From Branchiostoma floridae (taxonomy: Eukaryota; Chordata; Leptocardii; Amphioxiformes; Branchiostomatidae), in contig NC_049997.1 in assembly GCF_000003815.2 (NCBI RefSeq), positions 13,984,067 to 14,048,066 of the forward strand: a stretch of 64,000 nucleotides of DNA, given 5' to 3'. Position 1 is the first letter of the stretch, and each line of letters opens with the position of its first letter. The position numbers and the translations under genes were made by a program. This document shows positions 1 to 13,200 of this stretch, one piece after another. The notes beneath the pieces were generated by a model. The model was given only the letters and a program-made list of their open reading frames with translations. It did no database searches and was not told the origin of the DNA.

Positions 1-129
1 CTAGATACAAAGGGACAAAACACATATCTATATAATGCTATATATATATGATGAACTTGTACCAATGTTCAAAAATAAAACTTATAAACATCTAATACAC
101 TGCCATTTCTACTGACATAATCAACCTAC

Positions 130-1219
130 CCCCAGTAACGCCATACGTAGAAAGCCCTGCTTTATTAGTAGCCTTGATGGATACAAAGTATGTGCGGTTG
201 TTCTCTATGAGACCCTCCAGGTCAGAGTTCAGTCCAGTAGTGTTCACGCCAATACAGGTGTAGTTCTGAAGATCGGTCCCATTGGGACGGGAACCAATGG
301 CAAAACAGTTCTCCTGCAAGGCGGAACAAAATGAGCAATGATTAATGCTGGTTTCCATGGTTTTGAAAAAGGTAACATTTAATACAGGAAATACTGTTTT
401 TACTTGTACTAGAAGTATCAATATACACAATGTAGATGTTTGAATAGACTTAGTACAGGGTTTAAAGGTAGTGACAAGTCTTTGAAATACGGTTTTGCAG
501 GTAGCAATAATGCATTAAATGCTTAAGGTGTTAACAAAGATATTTATATACATGCAATCCACTTATGTTTCATTGTATTTATCTGTTGAATCTAAATATA
601 ATGCAAAATGGTTGATTCAACTGACTCTGTAACAAAATGACATATTGTTGATATCAATGCAGTTTTGAGGTCAGCATACATGTATTGTGCCTGAAGGCTT
701 CGAACTATGACATTGGGTGGAAATGCCATGGCTTTCGGTGATACCTCTCTTACTGGGGCTGATATCACTAACAGCACTGAGACAAACTGCCTACAAAAAA
801 GGAATGGCCCAAATACATGGCCAATGATGGAGAGACTACTCGAGAAGGGGAGTGCCCGAGGGAATGGAGCAAGAGTCTATTTATGTGGGATGAGCAAAGT
901 AATCACAACCCAACTGAAGGTGAGAGTTCTAACACCTATTGGACATGCTAGAGGGAGGAAGACCTTGGCAGCTTCCGTAGACACTCCTCTAACATCAAGA
1001 GAAGAAGAAGGGTGTCTTTTACCTTTATTCCACTTTCTTCATCAGAAAAGTACCAGACTGCCTTGATTGTATCGTTGGACTGTTGATACGATGTCGGCAT
1101 CAGTTCACCCTGTGTCACATCAACGTGGATAGAGCTTTCCATATTAGGTGGAGTCGTGTCTATTGTGAAGCCACTGGTCGTAGTTATCACTTCACTTCCG
1201 CTGGCAGAGAGTGCCTTGA
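130..1219 (-). CDS. FN3-like repeat at the left edge (exons 2, 1)
   Basis: Exon 2 (1023-1219) has VKALSASGSEVITTTSGFTI, DTTPPNMESSIHVDVTQG and then the next opening VWYFSDEESGIK. Exon 1 (130-313) has ENCFAIGSRPNGTDLQNYTC and NRTYFVSIKATNKAGLSTYG. A GTAGGT donor at 124-129 shows that coding continues below position 1. Confidence 0.8.
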
Positions 1220-4200
1220 CTGTGAGGAGAAATATGGTTTGTCAATGGTAGTCAATGTCTTAGTGATATACAAGCCTCCGTAGCAGGCTCTTTTTGGCTC
1301 ATAATACACTTTTGCTGGCCATTTCTTTTTGTACTGGGTTGCTTGTATACCTTTTTGTACTGGGCTGCCATATGGAACAGATGTGAATCATCTCAACATT
1401 TCAATCCTGTCATAAGTAAAATACAGATAGGATAGATCATACTGGAAAAATTGTACTTCGGACTGTACTTCACCAGTGTAACCGGATGCACTATGATGAT
1501 GATGATGATAAGTAAGATGCTTTAACTTGATTACCAATGCTAGAAATCAATTCCCTAGAAATGATTGTAAAAGACCACTTTCAACCCATACTATCCACCC
1601 TTGTAGGTTAGCCTTATAGAAATGCAGTTATGTACCAATGAGGAAGTAGGGTATAGCAGTCCCATTGTCAGTCACAGTGAGGTTGAGGTTATCCAGGCTG
1701 AATCTGACCTCCACGTTTTCACTGCTGGTGTTGCATTGTGGGTCACAGGCAAACCTGCTGCAGTCGTCCAGGCATGGGAGGCACGGGGTGTAGATCTAGA
1801 GGTGTGAGACATGGCAACCATTTACTTACTATGTCATACGTGGGGGGTGGTTATTTGTTTGCAGGTTTTGTATACCCAGTAAACCGCCTCATGGCATAAC
1901 ATACCAGGTTTGTACTGAACAGTACACAAAATGTACAAGCTTCATGATCATATCCAAATATATTTGTGTGTAGCTGTTGCCCATTTGAATACTAGATTTA
2001 ACACTTTTACTTTGGAATTGAAGTTCTTATCATATCTTGCTGGAGGACACCAATTTTTTTCATAATGCTGGTGCAGTTTGAATTAAAATGTGTAATTTCT
2101 TGGTTCAGCAATACTGCAGGTTGGAATACTCTCTGGATGATTTAACCCATGGTTAGGCTGGTAGATACCTCTGAAAAAAGAGGAGTAGATTGAAGCAATA
2201 TTATGGTTGGGTTAAAGTTGATTTCTCACCTCTTGGTAGTCTACAACTTGGCTCCGTGAACCATCCTCAACATCTTCAGCTAAGATTCCAGCATAGTACT
2301 TGATGATTGGATCAATGTTCCCGCGGAACGGTCGGCCGTAACGGCACGGAATATCACTGGCTGGTGGCAATCTGTGACAAAGATATTTAGCATTCATTCA
2401 TTGTACCACATTCACAGAAACATGAAAATATTGACAAACAACAGTCATGATATCGTATTGCTTTATATATAAAAAGTTATGGTACCTACAATGTAAGTGA
2501 CAAGACTTAAAAGTTTTATGTACATAAATGAAACTTTTGGACCAGTACTATATTACGGTAGGTGGAGGGGAAGGGCTAGCTACCTCTCCCTGTAATACTA
2601 TATGCTGCCACTGAAACAGATGGAAACTTGCTGTATGCCACTAAATGAATGAAACAAGCATACATGTATCATAGAGAAAAGGAAAACCAAAGACTGTCCT
2701 GGAATAATTCTGTTTCATGGGAGTAAAAAAATGAGTAAAGATACATGTATGACATTATAAGAGAGTATACTAAGTTTTGTAGAGTCTTCCACCATACTTA
2801 CACAACGTTACGGAATGTTGCAGAAGTCACGTCTGGTTTGAACTTGTTGGCGAGCACTGGCACATTGTTGCCTTCATTTAAGACATTGAGCATGAGCTTG
2901 GTGCTGTTTGTGAAGGAGGGAAGCCCAGACACCATGGCCCACTGCTGTCCATCAATGTACAAACTCAAACTCCAGTCAGACTGGGCACAAAGGAAACATG
3001 GTCAGTTAAACATTATGTAAAAGGTACATGTAGTCCCATTATTTTAGAGGCCATAGGGGCAGTTATTAACTGTGCCTTGGTGTCATGGTATTGGCCATCC
3101 CTCTTCTTTCATCAGCTTTTACCTCCCCCACTGAAGTCAGGTACATGTACCTATTTGCATACCTGGGTAAAGTAAGGAAAGTCGTGTGAACTACCTTTCC
3201 CAAGGACACAATGTCTAGCTAGGAATGGCAGGAATGGAATCCTTGACCTCTTGATCTTGTGTCAGCTAGCATAGCCATTTGAACAGAAAACATAATGTCA
3301 CTCCATACTAGTAGATAAATAGCAAAAATAAAGACCACTGACCAAATTTGAAGACTAACACTCGCTGGTAAAGGTATAAATGAGGAATATTTTAAGATTG
3401 AAGTGATACCTTGACAAGAAAATTTTCACTTTGACAGCAGGACTCACCAGTTCTTCCCATGTTGTCATTGTGAAAACAAACTCGTAGTTGTAAAATGCTG
3501 CTGAAGGGTCAAAGTTCAGGAAGATTTCTTTGTATTTTGGCTCGTACTTGTCTTCGTAGTAGGTGCACCACATAATGAGCCTTGATTCGGTACTTCCTGC
3601 AAAGGGGAAAATGAATACGATGTCTTAAGAATTGCTTTGGTTGTTGGTTATCATATTTGTAATTAGAAAATGTGACCATGCTCAAACACAAAAAATTAGA
3701 ATAAGGACTTGTGAAACACCACAATTGAGCATAGCTCTGCTAAGATAACATAATAAACCAGTCGCGGCATGGAAAACCCTATTTTAATGGTAAGCAAATC
3801 TTTAAACTATATCATCTCTTGTGCTGTACCTTTAGGAAGAATGAGCATGCCACAAGCACTCTGAGTGACAAACATCTCTTCTTCACTGACAGTCGACGTC
3901 TGCCCCTCGATGGGGTCAGGAACGACAGCCCACACTGGTGTGGGCCTCTGTGGCGCAGCTGTAGTGGTCGGTGCTGTGCCGGTGTAGAACTCTGTGCTGT
4001 ACTCTGTGCTGTTCTGTGCTGTGGTGTTCTGTGGAGGTGCTGTTGTTGTTGGTGCTGGAGTTGTGGTTATGGGGTCAGTCGAGTACTTCCTACAGTCACA
4101 TGGGCAGAGGATCTGGAAAAAAGAGAATAGAAATTCTGTCAGGCAAACTTTTCATGAATCACATGCTAACACTGATGTAGACTTTAGCTTTAGCTGTAAA

Positions 4201-7200
4201 GGCAGCCATTTGGCACCAACTTTGCATTGGTTAATATGCAAATTGAGGCTATATCAGGGTTCTTTCCAGGATCCGTTCTTGCTTGTTGGGACGAAACACA
4301 AACTTATCCCATCCATCCCAAAAATCTGAACTGCATGACATGAAATTGATGGAAATATAGCTTTCAAAGCTTAAAATGACAGATTTAACAACGAAAACTA
4401 ACTAACAACATGGTCTCCCAAACAATAGTGGGATGGAACAAAATCTTAAGCAGGAGACAGCCCTGGGCTATATACACAATAGGTTGCAGGAAAAAGGTTA
4501 AATTGCACATTTTTAAATGTAATGAATCTGAAGTTATATGTACTGAATGAGTGAGTACAATATACTTGAAATGTGACTTTCAAATTTTGTGCATGCACAT
4601 AAAAGCCGGTACCGATTCATCTTCACTGTTACAGCAGTAGTCACACATGTCGGAGCTTCCACAGGTTCCATCTGGTCCGTCCCAGAACACCACACTGGTC
4701 ACTCCGGAGGCAGTCCGGTCGGCTGCCTTGATGGTAACCTGTCAAGAAAATTTTAGATCAGAACATTGTACCTACAGGTCTTCTATTGCAAACCCTCTAC
4801 TATATAGAGGCTGTGTCAATGCAAACATTATGTACAATGTACACACTACATTAAGCACTTTGTTTCCTGAACAAATCTTGGCACTAATGTTGCATCTATT
4901 TATAGTTGTAATAATACTCCAGGAATAATTGTTTTTTTTTAATTCTTGCTGAGAACTGGAAATTCAATAGTTTCAAAAACTTTAGGATATTAATTAGACA
5001 TCTCAATGCTTTAGGTTGACATTGCATAGTCTTAAACAGTTTTATCACTGCCTGTCTTTTCCAGTAAACTTCTTAAGAGATTTCAGGGCTGAGGACAAAA
5101 CGCCCACAGTAACAAATTTAAATACAATTTTGTTTACCTTGTAAGTGCCTCCAATCTGTATGTCAGCATTCCTGTAGACACATCCTGAGTACATGAGGTC
5201 AGTCTGGACACTACGTATCATCGTGATGACCAGGGAATCCCCGCTCTCAGTCCACTCAGCCTGGAAGAAAAAAACAGGTCAATTGCAAGAGAGTACAGAT
5301 ATTTAAGCCAATAGATACAATTTGTTATAAGTTGATACTATATCATAATGTTTCATCCATATTAGGAGGGATGTATTTCCGTGGACTTCTAGTAATGGTA
5401 GTTGCCATCAAACAGTCAAAGGGGGCTAGGGTCACAATTTATCAAGACAAACCAACCTCCTTTTCCCTGGTTGTCAGTTTCCAGTTCCTGTACATGTCTG
5501 TGTATGTGTACATGCCCAACAGTTTGTCTGAGGTGACTTTGTTCCATGTTCCATCAGTGAAGGGAGAGGGTCTCTCGGGGCACTCCTGGGCACTCGGGTC
5601 AGCAAGATGCAGGAACATGCCTACAAAATCACAAAAATAGAAACAAATCATTTTGTTCCTGACTAGCATAGGGAAAATATAAAAACATCAGTTACTACAA
5701 CTTTAAAACACAAATAGATGGACCAAAAAACAACTACATGCACCTCCCATTAAGTATTGGCATCTTCCATTGACCCCTTGACCTTGACTGTCATTTCTGA
5801 TTGATTACTAGTTTTATCACCTCTGAACTGTACTTCCTGCCACTTCAACATGTGTGGCATTTGCAGTCATCTTACCATTCATTTCCTGCAAATCTGATAG
5901 TGTATATTAAGTAACTTAGTCTAGTAATGCGACACTAGCATAAACAAACAAGATGTACAGAAAACAAAGTCTGTACACAGAGTCAACTACTGTAACGTTA
6001 CCTTGCACTGAAGTTGGATCTCCATGGTAGTCTTGGTCCTCAAAGTAGTCCCACCCATCTACAACGGTCCCTGCAGAGATCTCCGAGGTATCGTAGATGA
6101 TTGGCGGTGACTCAGTCATGATGGTGGTACCAGCAGTGTTGACGGTTCTCAGGCGGACGTAGTATGGAATGTTACGCTGTAAAGTAGCATGGTTTGCAAT
6201 GAACATGTGGACTGAAATATACTAGAAAACATAACATTGAACAAGACTTACTGAGTTTTTGAAGAATAGACTTGAGACATTTGCAGTCATTATTTTGAGA
6301 CAGGCTTGGAATGAAAAAAAAAATGTCTGCAGCATGAAATCATGTTTGACTTGAAGACCAATCTCTTCTACCTTTCNNNNNNNNNNNNNNNNNNNNNNNN
6401 NNNNNNNNNNNNNNNNNNNNNNNNNNNNNNNNNNNNNNNNNNNNNNNNNNNNNNNNNNNNNNNNNNNNNNNNNNNNAGTGGCATAAGTGTGTAGGATCTG
6501 TAGGTGTTGTTTACTATGATCCAATCAACTTCTACAGCCAGGTTAGCTTCATCTTCCTCAGCACAGGACGCAGCCTTGAACAGGCCCACCTCGTAGTGGT
6601 CGATGTCGCTCTCTGGGTCCGAGTAGTTGCCCCAGAACACGTCAATCTTTTCATCAGTTCTGGAGTACACCATTTCCTGAAAAAAAAAAAAAAAATAAGA
6701 GGAATTTAGTGTTGCAGTTTTGCAAAATAATTTGGATGGCTTAATTCTCAAAAATTAAGATTTAATGGCTTTTAAGCAATGTTACTTTATATGAAACTGT
6801 GCATTTGTATTTGATATTGAAAAGCAAGAAATTGCCATGATTATTAGGGAGGATGATATCAAGCAATTTCCAGTTGTCATTCACATGGAGCTAGAGCTGT
6901 CAGCACTGCTAAATTAGACACTCACCAATTCCCTTAATGTCATCAATGTTACTTCTGTACAGATTCTTAAATTCAGTGACTTTCTACTGATTAACAAATA
7001 CGGCCAAAGCTTGTTGATTGTAGCCTGGGTACCATTTGATTTCTACCAGGGCTTCTTGCACTCATGAGTGCAAGGAGCCCCGGTAGAAATCAAATGGTGC
7101 CCAGGCTATGTTGATTGTGCAAAGGGGCAAAAGTGCAGTCACTGTACATGACATGTACAAAATGTATTTCTTACCTGTCCAAGCAGTGGGCCCACCCTCA

Positions 7201-10200
7201 GGTATCCCTCTACAGGGTCAGTCAGGTCAACCTCAAAATAGTCCATAGTCTTTTCACACTCACCTGGAAGTGCAACGAAACTGTCATTGGTTGCAAAATG
7301 ATTCTGTCGGTAGGTTTAAAACAGACTTGGAAAATCAGTGGTACAGATGAAAGATACAGTAAATCTTAATATCTTAATGGTGATTTTTAAAATCTTTTTA
7401 GGTGACCCCTCCAACATTAATTCATGACTCCGAAAATATGCATTTACAATCTACTACTGTAAGAGTTACTGACACTATTGTAACAAACTTGTGAACTTTA
7501 AACATTATGAAAATCTTCTATCCCCTGGTACCACAAAATTATGTCCCTGCAAAAACATAGAATTCACTGTACACTAGATCTACTAGCAGATACATTCGCT
7601 TGGAAACCAGTAAATACCTTTTTAAACAATGGTGCTACTTATAATGCCAGTCAAATGTTTCCTAAGCAATTGATTTGATACATAATCACATCATTCTGAA
7701 ATTATCAGAATCTATTAGCAGACTCTAAAAGTTTACAGACAGACAAATTAGCTGATAGCCTTGAAATTTGTAACCTCAAATCCCAAAAAACATAAATCAC
7801 ACTTTACGATTGATATACAGAATGATTGACTCTTACCAGCTTCATCCACTCCCACCACCACCACAAAGTAGTCCCCGTCATGTTCAAAGGTCAGGTTTTG
7901 TGCCTTGTAGAACGTGTCTTTCTCTATCATGGTCCACGGCAGCACGGTGAAGATCTCAGGGAGCATTGTCTGATACACCTCACTGTTCTCATCAATCTGA
8001 GAAAATCACAACATTTCATTTGTTCAAATATGTGACTCAGCAACTGTACTCACAAGAATGTTTTAATTTTGCTATGGAATGGAATGGTGTTGGTTGGGTT
8101 TTCATGAGGTTAACCAGTTAGATCTGGTGGTACAGGTCTGTGAGCGTGCCACACAGCACGTTTTGACGGCGTCAATAGTGCACAGCAAACACGCAATGAC
8201 AGCAGTCCCAAGGTGCCATATGGGGTACCCAGAACAGCTGTTTTTTACGATCTCAACAATGATAAAAGACACAGTAGTAGTTAGAATGTGGAGCTCTTAC
8301 CATGTCTTTACAGTTGAGATCCTCTGCATCCTCGTGTGCTGTTGATCGTTTCTGCACGCCCGTTCTACGGCCGATGCCGATCATGAACATCCTCATGGCC
8401 AGCACGGAGGTGAAGGTGGGGAACACGTTGGGTTTGGACTGGAACCCCTCCCACAGCACCAGCACAGAGTTGTTGGAGTTGATGAAGGGGGACACAGTGA
8501 TGTTTCCAGCTGTAAGGATATAAGTTGGGGACATTTAATTCTCATACTTATCCCCACAAAGGATACACAATCATGCACTTAGTTTGGAAGTTCATCTGTG
8601 ACGGCACAACCCAAGAAAAGAAGAAGACTCCTTAACTACAATTCTCAACACAAAAAATTGTTGACAAAGACTTGAGTTGTACAGTAAAAAGAATTTGGTA
8701 TTTAGAATGTATTAGTATTTAGTATTCTATGTACTATACAATGATTAGTGACTGATTTTCCTTGTGTCAAGAGATTATCTTGACTCGATAAATAATTGTC
8801 ATTGCATGACAGTCAGTCACAAATTGGTATTTTAATTCACTGCATCTTTTCTTTTGGTCTTGTTATTTACAATATCATAATCAAAATTGCTTGTACCCTT
8901 CTTTGAATTGTACATTTTAAAAGCTATTAGTTTTGTTAGTTAACATTGTGGTTTTAATTATGCTGGATTTAACTTATCTAAACAAAAAAATTAGTGAACA
9001 AAAAAACATAAGCCTAATAGAAACGTACCTATAACTCCGCTATCATAGCCAACCCGGATTCCATTGGATGTTGCTTCAGCAGGAGCGAAGTTTTTCCCGA
9101 ACGCCTGCACATTCACGTAGTAGTACGAGTCTCCTGGGTCCAGGTTCAGGTGGTAGAAACAGACAGTCTTGTTCAGACCTACGTTGGTTGGAGCGACGAT
9201 GTTGTCGCGAGTTCTGGAAGATGACCGGTCCGTTCCCACGGAGACGACGTAATAGTCAATAGCACGGTGCTCCTCTGGCAGCTCTACTTGTGGGTTACCT
9301 GGGGAAACAAGGGCAAACAAGATTCATGTAGTTAGTGGTTAGGGATGGAAGTAATATTGACATAGATGTAACATTTTAAGTTGAAATACAAAAGCTATGA
9401 TAGTGGTATCCTCCTAAATATAATTAAAAACACCCGTAATGCAGGTTCACTTTTATCTGTGGAGTAACCTATATCTGTTACACTAAAAAAATGGCAATTG
9501 GGATGTCAAGTTGATGGAAGGTGGTTTTAGATTGAAATTTGCAGTTTGAAACCACTCAGTCAACTTGATAACCCCAAATACCTGGTTTTCAAAATGATGG
9601 ATATAGGTTACCCCGCGGATAAAGGTGAACTAGAGTTAGTAAACTGTTAGTTGTGTAGAAAGCTCATGAGTAAGATAACTATAAAAGATGTTGTAAGGCT
9701 TAACACATAATCTTCTATAATTAATGCCACCTGGTACATGTGCACAGTCATAAATTTGCAACATTTCAGTTTAAGGATTTTATAAACTACACCGAATATT
9801 GTGTTCAGATATGACAGTCTGTCTCCAACAAAAATCAAATTGTTTTTTTTCAATAGAAAGCTCCTATGATGTCATTTACCTTGCTCTGACCTACCCACGT
9901 TGACTGAATTTGCTGAAATTTACAACAGAATTCATCCGAGTCTAATAACTACTTAAGGTTCAGCACTAAGGACAGATATATTCAAAATGCTGCTTGTGAA
10001 AATGCCCACCTGAGGGATCACTGTTGACAGCGGTAGTGCTGGCACCAAAGTTGTCCCAGTTGGCACAGATATCAGTGACAGACGCCTGATAGGTAAGATC
10101 GTATCCAATGATCTTACCATCCCTGGTGACGCCGGGAACAAGAGGCTCTCTCTGTACCATGATACCTGGAAGCGTACGGAAAACATAAGAGATACATGAC

Positions 10201-13200
10201 ACTGTACAAACTTTAAGGTACATATGTAAGTTGACTTAAGAAAATCTTTTATGATACAAATACACAAACATAATCAGCTTGAGTAAAGAGCTAGAAATTC
10301 AATGGAGTAACAGGCATGTAAACCTACCATCTGACCGTACAGTCCATGTGTTACCCAGCACGTTGGTGGCTCTCACCACACTGTAGTAGGTTTCCCCATC
10401 CGTCATCTCCAGACCATCTCTCGAACTTTCAGTTCTCACTGTGTAAGGTACAAAATATATCACAATGGATAATGTTTTGGTGACCATTTACAACGTATCG
10501 GGGTTATAAAATCATTGGCTAGGCTATAGTGCTAACAAAATGAGATTGTGATCATGAGGTGAGGGGGTCAATTCCTGGCATTACAGACTACACTTTGTGC
10601 CCTTGGGAAAGGAACTCAAAATAACTTTCCTTCCTCCCCCAAGGTGTACAAATGAGTACCTGATATTGTTGGGGAGCTTCAAGGCAATAGAAAGAGAGGG
10701 ATGGGTCCTATCTTTCTATAATAAGCCCAAGACATAGTGGATCAACAAATCACTGATCCTACAGCTTATGTATGTAACTAGAATGAACTGGCAGACTAAG
10801 TCAATACTTAGTCTAGTGCATGAGAGGTAAATAGAAAAAAAAAGGTGGAACCGGACGAAGTCACTTTGCTCTCTCACTCACATCTCATGCACTGGTATTG
10901 ACTCAGGGTGCCAGCTCATTCTAGTGATGCTAAGAAAAGTGATGGATGTCACTCAAAACATCCACAGTTGTAATCTCTGAATCTTATCCAGTTGTAGTCA
11001 TTGACTTGTCTTTGAACTTGTAAGAAGTATAGTTCATTTCTCACCTTTTGTGTCAGTGAAATCTTGGATGAGCGTTTCGTCCACTCTCCTGATGGACCAC
11101 TCATACTGTACAATAGGACAGGGGTCTCCACTGAAGTCCCAACTGGCCTGGAGCTCATCTAGGGATGTCTGATAGTCACTGTAGCCGACAAAGTAACAAG
11201 CAATGTTACAGACTGTTTGCAACATGATTAACACTGTGATATGAAATATGATCACATATTGCTAGACATAATTTGTTTCAATTTACATCAATGTTGCAAC
11301 AAGAGAAGTATATATATCTGTATCTTTTGACTCAAGGCATTAAGATATAAAGATGACACTGTACAGGTGCCTAAAATCAGGAGAGGCCAAACTGATACAC
11401 ATGGAAAAAGAATCCTGAGAAAAGAGCTTCACAACAGACCTGAGTCAGCTTGCAGATGTGTCTGATGTGTCAGAGACTGTCATTCTGATCTAGGACTGTT
11501 TAGCCATAGCCAAAGCTGTAGGGCTAATATTAACTCGGATTTTACAATGGTCATTACTGACCAATGGGCAACTTTGCCAGAAAAAGCAACACATTCCACT
11601 ACTTAAACAATGTGTTCTCCCAGAAAGTTTGTTAACATTAGCCAAGCATGTCTACTGTCAGTTCCATGAAGTACTTACAGATCTTTCCCAGCTACAGGTC
11701 CATCGAACACCTCTGCTGGGCGCATGGGTGGGAGGCCAGCACTGAACAGACTGACATAAACACCATTGGAGATGGCAACTGTGGTCAGGCCGGCCAAGTT
11801 GTAGGCCTTGATAGACACAAAGACCTGAAAACAAAACAAAACTAACATCAACATTCTCAAATATCATTGTTGTTATGTGAACAACTTCAAAATGTGTTTT
11901 CTTGTCTTTTATCTAGAATAAAACAGTCAAAGAGGTTTAGCAAAAATAGCATCTCAAAACTTGAAACTACTACATCTGATGAATTCTCTTTCATTTTGAT
12001 ATATTTCAAGTGGATTGTCCACATTTACTGACAAAGTGAAGTGCAGGATGGTCTTTCAAAAAACTGTAACGAAAATGCACCTCAGTCAGTAATGTTATCT
12101 GGGGAAAAGGTATTCCATCAAATGCTCATGGCATTTGATTTTAGGCCTCAGCACAGTTATTACATAAATTCGATGATGAAACTCTAATGGTTGAATAGTG
12201 AATGCTTAAGTTGCTAAATCATGCTACCGTTAAAAAATCAAGACTAACAGTATCATAATGTGAGCCCTACCTGTTGAACCTGTGCCAGGTCCAGTCCCAT
12301 GACAGTGAGAGAGGACACCCCACTGGGTACTTCTGTGTACTCCCTCAGCTGACCCCCTCCTGGGGTGGTGCCTACAGCATACTCATACCTGCACAAGGGT
12401 CATAGCATATATATTGTAAGAGTAACAGTGACTCAAATATACATAGAAAAATTGCTGCCCCTCCCTAGCATAGTGTCTACAGCATATGCATCTGATCTGC
12501 AGACAACACACATACATGTTGTATGTTTCACAGCTAAAAAGCACTAGCCTGGAGTTTAGCCTTGTTGTGCTTTAAGTCGCTCCCCGAAGTTGGTGGAAGC
12601 GTACCTTTGGGGAGAGACTAAAAGAACAACAATGCTGGAGTCCAGGAAAAAAAATTTCATGCCCTTACATTTGTGTACTTTGCACCAGGGAATATTAAAA
12701 AAAGGGCACTAAAGGAATGATAAATATGTCATTTAGAGGTCACCAAGGAATGACTGTTGTCCCTACTTGTCAATGGAAGAGTCTGGATCACTGAAGGGAG
12801 TCCAGGCAGCAGTCACTTGTGTGGTGGACTGTTGGCAGGTAGCATCAAGGGCCGCACATTCTGTAAAGGATAAAAACAGGAGCTCTGTAAATGACTGCAG
12901 TCTTGCATCGCACTGTATAAGCTTACATGTATCTTTACTATAATTGGTGATAACAGTGTGACATATGACATTTAAATTGAACTGATATTCATTACCTTCT
13001 TCAGTAGTACATTCAGACACAGGGTTGTAGACTACATTCCCAGTACTGTAGTTGAAGGTGTTGAGACCAGACACTTCCACTACAACTCCACTGACTGGTG
13101 GTGTTGCATCTATGATGATGCTGCCAGAGTAGGCGTCAGTCTTCAGACCCACACTGTTATAGGCTGTCACTGTAGCAAAGTAATATCTCTGGTCCTGTAG

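Noticed and set aside
3819-4329. Plus-strand Cys-rich frames
   Set aside because: They are the reverse image of the Thr-rich exon 7 on the minus strand.
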